Assembly: GCA_013399695.1 (NCBI GenBank)
Contig: VXAU01003549.1
Span: 2,265,016-2,329,015, forward strand
Length of the DNA: 64,000 nt
Source of the DNA: Formicarius rufipectus
Taxonomy: Eukaryota; Chordata; Aves; Passeriformes; Formicariidae
Reading direction: 5' to 3'
How positions within the stretch are numbered: position 1 is the first letter of the stretch; every line of letters begins with the position of its first letter. A program made the translations under genes and the position numbers. The notes beneath the pieces are model-generated. The model worked only from the letters and a program-made list of their open reading frames with translations. It was not told the DNA's origin and searched no databases. This document shows positions 1 to 11,600 of this stretch, piece by piece.

Positions 1-2749
1 AGTGAAAACAGTTCAGTCTTGCTTTCCACACCTACTACTTCCTGGACTGTGGGTTTTACTTGCTACTTGCAGACTTCTCCCAGGTTGGTCAGGCTCATAT
101 CCTCCCCCTCTGAGGGCCAGCTCAGATGTTTTGGAAGGAGAAAGAAGCCCCACAAAATGTGGAGGTGGGGAAATCTGCCTGATACAGATCCTGCCTGAAT
201 TACTGGCAGTGATGGACTCAAGCTGGAAAGCACGTATCTTCATATGTCTTCCAGGCATCTTTTAGGATTAAGCATTTTAAAGTCTACATGACTGAAAACA
301 ATGGATTCATTCTTTTTGTCAGTGCAGCTCTGAGGGACTGAGGAGGCTGCTGTGATGTCTTGGGCATCAACACCCCATGGAACTTGCTTCTGACAGCAAA
401 CCCTCTGTGGGTGGTGACTGCAGACTAAAGAGCTGCAGGTGTCTGCATCCATGTAGGGCTCCAAGAGAGAAAATATTTTCAAACACTTGTGTGGACCCAG
501 TTTCCAGGAACTGTTGCTATGAAAGAGTGATTCTCCTGCACAGTCTGTATTATCCAAACTGCCCTTCAGGTGTTGGATGCAAACACCTTCTCACCAGCTG
601 TTCCACCAGCCGGGGCTGCCTCTCTGCCTGTTGGAAAATTTGCCCTTAAGAGTTTGAATGAGAACAGACCTGTCCTGAAAATCTGCCACTTGGAGTATAC
701 CAGACATCTAATTTTCCAACTGGAAAAGTGTTTTACGTTAGCCCTGCTGATGAAAATTAATCAAAGACACATGTTCACAAGACCCAGAGGACATCTGTGT
801 AAGCATTCAGTAAGAAGATCAAGACTAACTCACACCAAGAAGCCATGTGCTTAACCAGCATCACCTGTACTGCTGACTACAGACACTCAGGAGGAGTGGC
901 CTTAGGCTGCCAGGAGACCCAGCTTTCATCTTACCCATGAGGAGAACAGCCCTGACTGTCCTTGGTTGTGTTTATAGCCTTCACCTCCACTGAGATGCAG
1001 CCACCGCAGAGAAGACAGTGGCATTCACTGAATGGCAGGAGCAGGCACTGAGCAGAGAGGGAGCTGGATCTACTGGAACAGGCAACAGAGTGAGCAGAAT
1101 TCAATAGGAGGCAGCTAAAGATGACCAAAGCAGAGAATAATTAAAGCTACATGGAGCTATATCAGTTGGGAGGTGTTTCCAGGCTCCATGTGGGCTATGG
1201 TGAGGGTTTCAGAGGGATGACACACGGCAGCCTGCTCCCTGTCTTCTGACTGTCTGCCCCAGCCACGTGCCCAGAGAAGTTGGCTGCAGCCTGGAGGGTC
1301 CTGCAGCCCTGTGTCAGCTGGGGAGTGCAGACACCCTCTGCAAGGTGGCAGCCATGTGAAGGGCCCTTCCAGGAGGCTGAGCAGGCACAGACAGAAAATA
1401 GTCCTTTTTTAGCTTGGAAAGCTTTCCTTTGGGGTGGATTCAGCATAAAGGTGGGTTCCCTTCCCACCCCTTCCTCCCCATTTGCAAAACAAGGCAACAA
1501 ACAGAACAAAACTAAAGAAAGAAAACCTCAATCACACCTGGTCAAACAGAACATTTAACTCAATTCAAAAGAAAAGATTTTGTTTCCTTTTCATGTGTTT
1601 CACTTACAGTGGTTTTTTTGTTGTTGTGGGTTTTTTTAATTCTAATCTCATTAATTCAAAAACAGTAAATTCAACATGTTACAGTGAAACAATAGATCAA
1701 CACAATACACAGAACTTTCTCAATTCGAAGTATGTGTATTATATTAATTTTTTACATGTAGTTTCTATCTTTCTTTCCTCACAAATTACCCACTGAGTGT
1801 GATCTCAGTTCATAAGCAGCTCCAGCTGCTGTGAGGTTGGCCATGCTGCCTTTCCACCACTGAACCAATGACCAGCTCATTATGTCAACCAGTGTTACTG
1901 CTGCCGCCACTGAGAAAAAGGATCTTCTTAGATTTCACCAGCATTTCTGACATCATCTGGGAAGTTTGCTTATTGGCATGTCCCAAATGAGACCAAATTG
2001 TTCAAACATGAACATCCCTAACTGGGCTTTTGGTAGAGTTTTGGACAGTTGAAGAGAATGTCCTACAGCCAAGACTGCAAGGGTGGATGAACCAGCACCA
2101 ACATGCTGCTGCAGCCTTGGTCCTACTTGGTGAGTGCTTCCCATGAAGGCACAGAATGAGTAGAAAATACAAAGTTTGCCTCATCAAGGCTCACCAGAGT
2201 TCATCTGGAAGCCTCCTTGAGCAGAACAAGGGACCTGTCTACTTTGAGCTACTTTGCACATAAAGTTATAGCAAGTACAGTCTGAGTATCAGCTTAAAGC
2301 ACAGTTGATGAAAGCACACAAACACAAGGCTGCATTACTCCGTGCTAGGAATCTACCCTGCTGTCAAGTGTCTCCCCAGCACCTCTCCCAGGCACTGTGA
2401 TCTTTCTGTGGTAGTCACCAGCACAGCATCAGAGCATGTAGGGATCTTCTACTGATGGCATGTTCAACACACACTCTGGTGCTGTGAGCACAAGTGAGTC
2501 TGAAAATGGGGAAGGCAGGGAGGGAATGTTGGATTCCACAGCACTTCTTACCCCTCACAGCAGGAGCAGCAATCCCTCCACATGCTGCTGTGGGGAACAT
2601 GTGCTGCACAGACATGGCTGAAAAATGTGGTGAGCACTCATCCAAAAATGCAATGCAGAATGCACTGCTTTAAAAATGAGATTTTAAGAAAGTTTCATTG
2701 CTTGAAGAGCTTCTAGCCCCCCCAAAAAGAATTATTGCTCAGTTTTTGG

Positions 2750-2765
2750 AAAAAAAAAAAAAAAA
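2750..2765 (+). repeat. A16 homopolymer
   Basis: Run of 16 A. No retrocopy or polyadenylation signal is evident before it, so it is read as simple low complexity. Confidence 0.8.
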
Positions 2766-4514
2766 GGATAAAAAAGGCAGTAAAACCATCAAATCCCAAA
2801 TGTAGGCTTTATCCAAGTATGTTTCCATAGAAAATGCTTCTCACTCTCCTGTCTGTTTTGATGTTGAAAACACCTGGTCTTGCTCACTGACAGAACTGCA
2901 TCCCATGGACCACCTTTCAATTCCAAGGAAAACAGCACTGGATATTCTGCCAGGGAGCATCTTTGCACCTTTTCCTCCTGTGGATTTTGCCACTGGTTTT
3001 AAGAGGAGCAAGACCCAGATCAGTGACCCCAGCACAAGCATTTGGAACCAGTTTGCTCTGTGTCCCACTCCTCATTTGTTAGGGATTAGGGAGGAGAAGC
3101 TTTTAAGCTGTGGGCTGGTGTGATGAGCTGGGACTGCCTCGGGGGTGCAGGCAGGAGAGGCTGGAGGTGGCCCCAGGGAAGGAGTCCCCCTCCACCGTGC
3201 TGCAGAGACAGTGGCACTGCCCCTTCCAGCTGTGACCCACATCACACTACCCCTCTTCTCCCAGGGGTTTATACTCCAGCTTCACCTTCAGAAGCCTCCT
3301 CAGATTGCAAGAGGCACCTCTTCCCTGGGGCCACAGGCAGCACGGCCCTTACTCTGGAAAGACCAACCCTTAGCTGCCAGCTGGTCTAATGCATGGGAGC
3401 CTGCATGTCACACCACAAAGCTGCTGCTTGGAGGCTTGTTTAATACCTTTAAATCAACAGCTTCCTCGTGGTTCTCACAGATGATGTAAATGCAGTCCAG
3501 CCCACAGCACAGGAGTGTGTTCTTGGCCACAGCAGCTTCAAGTGGCCTCCCAAAGCAGAGATAAAGCCTGAACCACTTGGACCTCATAGCCTGGACCAAA
3601 GCCATGAACAGCTTTGGGAAGACCTCAATATTGATTCTTGCAGCTGGGCCAAAAGTATCCTGGAAACAGTGAGCTCCTGGCCCTGCCCCAAGCAGTACCT
3701 TCCCTGAGCAGGTCCAAGAGGTCTGGGGTGACATTTCTGCAGATCTTTGATGGAGTGTCAGGGAGGGTGAATTGCAGGCTGCATGGGAAGCACTGTTTGG
3801 GACTCCCAGGGTGACTCTCCTCTCCACAGTGCTGGACTCCCTTTGGGACTGGAGAGTGACAACCATGTCCATCTATCCCTCTGTCCCTGCTCTTTCTCAT
3901 ATGCTAGTGGTTGTTCTTCTGTTCAAGACTGCATCTGAGCCTGCTTCAGAGCTGAAGCAGAGGCAGATGAAAGCTGAATTATGGAGAGACTCCTGACAGG
4001 CTGGCAGCAGTCTCAGTGACTCACTAACTTGTGATTTCCTCTGTGGTGGTTTTCCAGCACAGCTGCTCCTGGCCACAGCACATGGCAAGTGCTGGCAGAA
4101 TGAGCACTGTGTCATTTCTCAGAAGGCCAGGCTATGTGGGCAACCTGTGCATTGCCCATGCAGATCCCCACAACAAACTCCAGTAATTGCCTCAGAGGAT
4201 AACAGACCATAAATCTGGGCAGCCGCACATGTGAGGCACGCACAGTCTGGCTCCTGGAATCAAAGCGCGTGTGTTTTTGCTGTTTGCAGTGGCTGAATGT
4301 GTTTCTCATTCTGGATTCCCCTTTTCAGAGGAAACTCCCTCCATCCCCCTCACTTCTCTCATCCTCTTTATGAGAGGACCTCAGGTACTCTTGAAGCACA
4401 GGGAGAGGTTTACACCACTCCTGTGAGACATCTCGCAACTTCTTCATGCCACTTGACACATGAGGAAGATGCATACAGACTAATTTTCTACACAGAGCTT
4501 GTAGGAGATAGATG

Positions 4515-4555
4515 AAGTAAATTATAATTATAGCTGAATTAAGTAAATTATAATT
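4515..4555 (+). repeat. 15-bp direct repeat, 26-base period
   Basis: aagtaaattataatt occurs at 4515-4529 and again at 4541-4555. It is AT-rich and probably replication slippage. Confidence 0.7.
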
Positions 4556-7500
4556 CTCTGGCTTCCTGGCCCCGTATTTTTTTCTCTAAATTTGAAATCA
4601 TAGCATTTTTGTTGTCCACAAATTTGGTTATGAAAGACCCAGACTGCCTGGGTTACAGGTTTATTTGCAAACCTGAAACTTAGCTCTAGGGTCACAGACC
4701 TATTTTGTGCAAACTCAAGGCTAAGGTTTGAGTGAAAGAAGAAAGAAATCTTTTTCTTTACAACACCATGAAGGAAAAAAAAAAATAATTTAAAGAGGCT
4801 TTGTTGAATAAAACCTAACCTGGCCGGTCCAGGAACCCCACACAAAGGGGCATTGTGCTCTGCTCAAGAAACAGCAAGTCCAGTCTGTCAAGACTGTGTC
4901 CTATACTGCCAGTGTTCAAGAAAGTTGGATTCAGGTAGCCAAATAACCTGATGACTTCATGTCTGAGAACTGGGTAAAAACTATCTTCCTGCCTCCTTTT
5001 CCTTTCCCCTTCTTTATGAAAGGGGCTCAGCATGACAGATCAGACTGCAAGCACAGACAGAGGAAACAAAAAGACAGGGGAGCAAGGTCAAGCACAAACC
5101 CAGCCAGTGGGACTGATCAGCAGTGGAACCTGCTCACCCAAGGGGATGGTCAACTCTGAACATAAGGGGCAGGAGCAACTGGTAAAAACAAGCCTGGATG
5201 TTGAGATCAGCAACTGGAAGCACAAACACACGAGGATGGCGCTGTCCTCGTGGCAGAGCAGCCCAACACCGCAATACACTGCTGTGCCCCAGGAACCACC
5301 TCTGGGGTTGGCACTCAGAGGTGTCCAGGATGCTGCTGCTCCTGGGAGCAAGGGGAGCAGGCAGAGGGGGCCTGAGTGTGACTCCCCAGGCTGTTGCTTA
5401 CATCTGCCAGCAGCAGCATGCTCAGGGAATGCCACCTGTGCTGTCTGGAGGATGCTGCCCTTATTTTTCCAGAACAGCTGGCTTGACATGCTATTGCCTT
5501 TCCCTCTCTCCCTGACATCTAGCAGTGCACACTTTTCCAGTTTACATTTAATTTGCTGCCTGAGAGTAGGGGGCATTGTTCACAGAGCTTTAAGAAAACA
5601 TTTAACAGGTAATATAGCAGGGGCTTGCATTTCAGTGTCATAGTGAGGAGCCCCAGAAACGGACTCCACTCCTTGGAAGCAAATCAGTGCCTGTAACCCA
5701 TTTGATTATGAAACTAAACCCATGCAAAAAAGTGCATCAGCTCAGATCCCAATGTAGTATGTGTGCACATCACCTGTAGGGCATCTATACAGTCTTTTAT
5801 TAGTATCCTGGGAAACAACAGCTTACAAAGGTCTGTCAGCATCAAGACTTCTGTCCAGCCCATTGCAAAGACATTCAAGCTAAACAAGTGATCTCCCAGA
5901 GCAGCACATTGCACATGGTCAGGCTCCTCCCTGATCTGCTGGTTTTCCATAACATACCTGAGACTTTGAGCCATACTTTAAACAAAACAGCTGTTTTGAC
6001 CACTTACAAGAAGGCATGGAATGCAGCCACACTTTTCCACTCATGGAAACCACATGAAAAGCTCTACAAACAGCTTTCCCAGCATTCCCACTCTCACTCA
6101 TACAGGTCAATCCCAAGAAAAGCTTGGCCAGAAAAAGATTTGCAGAGCTGCATGTCATAAATCCAGGGTTTCACTAACATTCACCAAAGGATTTTCCCCT
6201 CTTTTAGGAGGCTGCCTAAATAATCCTTGGTGTGAAGTTAGGGAACAAAAAGGACCAGGTCTTTATAGTCAACACTATTTCTTTTCTATTTCTCCCTGAT
6301 GAAGCTGTTAGAATGAAAATCAGGGATTTGGAAATTCAGCTTTCTGATATTTCCCCCTTTTGTTTTCAGCTTTTCTTTTGACTGCTGTCAAGCATAGCAG
6401 AAATACTGTTTCATTTGTAGCTATAATTACCTCTCTGGTGTGGATACAAGACTGTTGAGCCCATCTAGTTTGTAGCCTGTGAAAAGTCACAGACAAAATC
6501 TGCAGATTGTACAAGAACAATTTTAACAGTCTAAACAGCTAGCAAACCCTTACTACCAGGAGTAGGGGAAAGCTAGAGCTTTAACAATGGGAATTCTATT
6601 TCCATGGATGAATTTATAGGTTATTTCAAAAATACTAAGAAAAGTAAGCACTTCCTGCCTGGAGATCCCTGGAATTGAAAGCACTCCCAGTATTGCTCTC
6701 ACAGCTGAGCAAATGTTGTGCTATGAAAGCAAAAATTGAGGCTGCCTTGTTGGGTCTGGGACATTCAAAGGCTTGGGGCTACAGCAAAGCCTGCTGAAAA
6801 GTTCCTGTATCATAGCTCACATAGGTTGGCTACACAAGACAGACATGTGGTGCCAAAGCAACCTCCTGAAGTCTTGGGGAAAAAGAACTGGGAGCACACA
6901 GACAGACTAGAGCTGGACTTTCTGGGCTTGCCAGAGGGACAGCATAAGCCACCTTTTTAGCTGGGCAGCAGCATGGCCCAAGAAGGTGGGCCTGATCCCT
7001 GGGGGTTTATCCCATGGCCTTGGAGGACCTTAAGATTTCCTCCAGGGTGAAGCACAGGAGGTGGGGTGGCTGGGAAACTTTTTCTATGCCTTGGCTCACA
7101 CCCTGGCCATTTCCACAGCCATTTGCAAAGGACCTGGATGGACCCATGTAGCCTTGGGGATTTCATTTTGTACTGCACAAAAGGATGGCTTTTGTTTAGG
7201 CAGCTGGGCTGGCCCAAGATGTGGGTCACATTGTGAGAGTGATGGGCTGCAGGAGGCTGTGCCCACCCATGTACCACTCACCTCCCCCACATCAGCCTCC
7301 CTGCCCCCTGTGCAAAAAAATCCGTAAGTGACATATAAAAAAACCCATCCTCTGCTACTTTAACAAGGCCACTACAGAACAGTTTATTTACTTCATTATG
7401 CACCACTTGGTTTCTCCCTTCCTTTTAGGCTGCACTAGGCATTTTTCTCTCTGTATTAAAAAGATTTCTTTTTCTGGTACATGGAGTAAAATTGCATCTT

Positions 7501-7586
7501 GTTCCCGCTCTATTATCTGGGCTTCCCATTTGCCATTAAGACTGTTTATCACTTTTAATGGCTGTTCCTTTCTCTCCTCTCAACAG

Positions 7587-7650
7587 GATGAATGAGGAGT
7601 ACTACCATATCCTGAGCAATCAGGGACCCTCCTCTCCGGGCTGTTCCTGA
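7587..7650 (+). other. Candidate terminal exon fragment, unidentified
   Basis: Among the best pyrimidine tracts in the window (ctgttcctttctctcctctcaacag) leads into GATGAATGAGGAG. From the ATG at 7588 the frame reads MNEEYYHILSNQGPSSPGCS and stops at 7650. It could be a 3' coding exon or a non-coding exon. No polyadenylation signal lies close downstream. Unrecognised. Confidence 0.18.
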
Positions 7651-8523
7651 ACAGGGGCTCTTCAATAGCTGCCACACTGATTGCTGCTTGTGTCAGCTCA
7701 TTTACCCCCTCTTGGCCCTTTCCCGCAGCACAGCAGTGCTCTTGGTATCTCTAGTAATACAACCAAGGCTAAAACCCTTCTTTTTTTGCCCCACACTGGC
7801 ATTACACAAAGCTGATTTCATGTCTGTAGGCAAAATTCTATTCCTCTCCTTGTACTTAAGCTCAGCTGTGAGAAGAGCCTGTAAAAGTGTGACAACAGTC
7901 AAGTTACATCCCCTTCAGCAAACCTGGCTCCAGTGTGGTCTCAAGCAGTGCTCAGCCCCCTGCAGTGAGGGGCTCTGCCAGGGCTGGCTTAAAGGATAGA
8001 CCAAGCAGGCGTCTACCCACCCCCAGGAAAAGCTTGGGCTGCTAAAAAGCAAGCTTGCTGAAGTAAAAATATTTATTCTCAATTTCCTGTTAAATTTGGC
8101 AGGAACAATGAATTTTTTTCTTGTAGTATTTTATTAGGAGATAGGGATTTAATGGGAAAACCCAGCAAAACAATCTACCTCCCCAGCAAACAGGGTAAGT
8201 CCAGGGCCACATTTCCCTCTCACAGCTTTAACAAGGACATAGCCCTTGGCTTTACCCTTAGACACTGTGGAGAAACCTCTGATCCGATGGCTGGAGGCAT
8301 GACTTCACAGCCAAGAGGACCTTAGCAACAAGCCTCTCAAAATTACCTCAAGGAAGGGCATTTAGGGGAATTAACTCCCTCTGGCAAAAGTGGCCACAGC
8401 ACTAAGGTCACCACATAAGCAGACTTGCCTGGCACTGCTCTGGTTCTTGCCAAGCAAGTGACTCACAGCCAACCTCTCAGACAGCAGCATAAATGCAGTC
8501 CTGAAACAGTCTCTGGCTTGCAG

Positions 8524-8602
8524 CAGGCAAAACACAGTGGCTTCTTTTCCAGTCGGAAAAAAAGCCAGAGTGAAATACTTTCATATTACTTTGACAAAAT
8601 TG
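8524..8602 (+). other. Candidate plus-strand exon, unidentified
   Basis: The acceptor tctctggcttgcag is followed by 79 open bases and a strong donor (ATTG/gtaagt). The peptide is QAKHSGFFSSRKKSQSE followed by ILSYYFDKI. It begins in phase 0 and ends in phase 1. No neighbour exon with matching phase was found nearby. Confidence 0.22.
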
Positions 8603-11600
8603 GTAAGTTATTTCTTTTCCCTACTACCCTTTAAAGCACCCGAATTAAGTTAAAATGGGAATGTGCATCAGTGACCTGAGTGGGACAAGGAACACTGGGG
8701 ACCTCCTCACTTAGGCTTGGTAGTAAACCTAGTGTTTTGCATGAATTATTGCAGTGTGATTCATCACAGGGTAATTAGGCTTTAATCCAGCTGCAGATTT
8801 ATTCACTCAATGGTTAAACCTGTCCAAGTTACTGAAGACCTCCTAATAGTGGGGATACTAGTATTTTCTTCTAATTTAGAACATTTAAGTCCCATATCAA
8901 GCTGTTAACATGAAGGCTGGTTTGTAACACAGGGAAACAACATAAAGCTATCAGCATTTATTTTACATTGGGCAGCATGAAAACCATTACACTTACCATG
9001 TCACCACCTTGCAGGATGAACTAAATGAGCACAGACACTGCATGTAGCCCTCCCAAGCACATTTCATCTCAAGAAAGCTTTTGATAGCTCCCTGTCACCT
9101 CTTCTTACCTAAGCACATCCCCTCCCCAAAGCTTTCTCCTCAGAGACTTTTCTCTGGAAGCACAAGATTACTTGCAGTGTGAGAGGGCAATGAGCTGGAG
9201 GCTCCATATCTCCAGAGACACCAATGAGTCAGTCCTAGACCAGACACCACCCACATGGGCTTATCTCCCTTTTCTATTTGGAGCCTCTAATTAAAGTCAA
9301 TCACTTTTCTGCTGCCCTGAATCTGATCTCAGAGACTCTCCTCTCACCTCCCTTTCTTCTCATCCCTAACACAGAAGCTTCCAGACTGAAGTTAAGGTCA
9401 GAAAGCTCACATTCCCAGAAGACCTCCCCCTATCAGAACAGTCCATACCACCAAGCCAGACTATGTCCTCCTACACTTGCCCCATCACCTTTTATAGCCA
9501 GGACAGCTCTGTTCCTCATCCTCTCAGGTGAGATCAACTACCCTTAAGGTGACACACCAATGGGCTTTAGTTTCCAATTTTGCAGTCCCTCCTCCTGGTT
9601 TAAACACAGCTGTAAACATCAGGCACAGCTGAAGGCCAGTGAGATCTGCATGTCCTGGCCCAACACCAAGTGAACTAAGAGCACTGCATCTCTGTGAAAG
9701 GTCACTGTGCAGTAGCTCACCCTGCTTACACCATGCAAACATTTCTCCACTAAGGGCAAGTGTGTTATTGTTCCTCAAAAGATCCCACTTTTTATTTCAG
9801 CATGCAGAGAATGAATGCATTGACTACAGAGCCTCTTTAGCAAGCAGCTATATGAATACTGTGGATCCTGTAGGAAATTTGTGGAGCACTAGCAGATGCA
9901 CAACATGGGGGGGTGGAAAGGGACTTGCAAGGAACCAGGATTTACTTGGGAAGTATGCACCCATCCCTCTGACAACTCAGGGGCTGCCAAATACAAGCTC
10001 CCTCCATTACCAGGAAAGCAGCTGGCTTGTGCTCAAGGGAGGAACTCCTGTGGCTACCTATGAGCTTTCCACTGCTCACTGGGGAAAGCAGTCAGTGCTT
10101 TGCACACAGCAGGCAAGACCACCACTGGGCTCTCTCCTGAATTTCCAGCTGCCGTGGCCTGAGCCAACATAACCCCAATTCCCCAGATCAGCATGTCTCT
10201 GTGGGCAGACCTGCAAGGTCAGGCTGTGCCACCCCTTGCTGGCAGCACTCCTGTCCCTGGGGTCTGGCTCCAGCGAGGCTGTCTATGCCCCAGGGTGCCA
10301 CTGCACATGGAGTCAGGGAGGAATTTTTCACCTTTACTTAATTTGCTAGAAACCAATTGTGAATACAATGGAAAGTTTCATGCTGTGCAAAAAACTCCTT
10401 CCCATAAAGCAAACATCTACAGTTGGAAAGTTTTCATCCTTGTCTAATACCAGAGCTGGGAAAGCAGGGCTGCACAGCCTCACCAGGAAAGAAAACCCTG
10501 CAAATTGCTGTGTCCAGGATGCAAGGGAGAGGAGACAGTTATATGGGAAGCAAACAAGTGTGGTGGACAGAGACCACCCTGCAAAAGTCCCATTTACAGC
10601 TGTGGCCCTGTACACCCCAGTGTGCAGTCCAAAGTGCAGGTCCTGGTCTGTGTGACCTGAATGGGCTGATAATGTGCTTCTGTTTGAAAGGATTCCCCCC
10701 TTTTCAACTCCATCGATTTTGTTTATTTAATGGCTTCAAAGACACTTTTGCTAACAGGCTAAATCTTACCTGGAGAACAAGATAACCATCACTGTGCACC
10801 AAAGCCTGCAGCAAAGTCAATATTGACGGAGCTGCCATGGCTGCATCCTGCCTGGCTGGGACTCCCAGGTGTGCAGCAAAGCTCTCCTCCAGGAACTGCT
10901 TAGGTGGGGACCAGCAGAGATTAAAAACAGGAGCTGCAGAGCGTGTTAGACAGGAACAGTGAGAGCAACATGGGGTTTCGCAGTTTCTCAGACACAAGCA
11001 GTTCTGTTGTCTACGAACAAATAGGAAAAACTGTGCATGTAAATCACTTTCAGACCATTATTGATTTTAATAATCAGATGCAAATGGAGAGAGCCATCCA
11101 GTAATTATTCCCATGTTACAAGAAACACACATAACCCATAGGACACAACAACTCTGCTGATGGAAACAATTTGTGGCTTTACTTTCTGTCTCATGCTATT
11201 TTTCACTTGTTCCCAAACACATGTTCATCTTCTAAGTGCCCCAAGACTTTCTATGCAGAACTCCCAGGCAGAAAGGCCAGTCCCTAGGGGTGCAGGCAGT
11301 CCCACTGGAGCCAGTATCAGCCCCTCCTTCCACCTGGACATCATGCTTGACTGTGGTTCAGCCCTCCCTAGTCACAGCGCACTGTTCACAGTGGTCCTGC
11401 AGCACTCTCAAAATACTACCCCAGCATCAAACATGAAACAACTAAAGGCAGGAGGTCGGATGAAACCCGGCTTTCCAAAAAGGATGTTGTGTGGTGCAGG
11501 GGTCTTGTGCACAGTTGTAAAGGAAAGGCAATGTTGGGCGGTTTAAGTGAGCAATCAAATACTGCAAACAGAAAGTTTCCAAAAAAGCAGCTGCTACAAA

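Larger units (their letters stand above)
1..7586. other. No recognised gene; moderate-GC intergenic or intronic sequence
   Basis: Open frames here are short and overlap on both strands. The longest are 5032-5643 (plus, 203 codons) and 3408-3872 (minus, 154 codons); neither matches a family I know. Contents worth noting are the A16 run at 2750 and the direct repeat at 4515-4555. Confidence 0.5.

Noticed and set aside
5032..5643. 203-codon plus-strand open frame
   Set aside because: No domain, no splice context, long antisense frames over the same bases; consistent with chance.
9639..10172. 177-codon plus-strand frame with an acceptor at 9800
   Set aside because: No convincing donor and no domain; the frame extends upstream through the supposed intron, so the splice signal is not needed to explain it.
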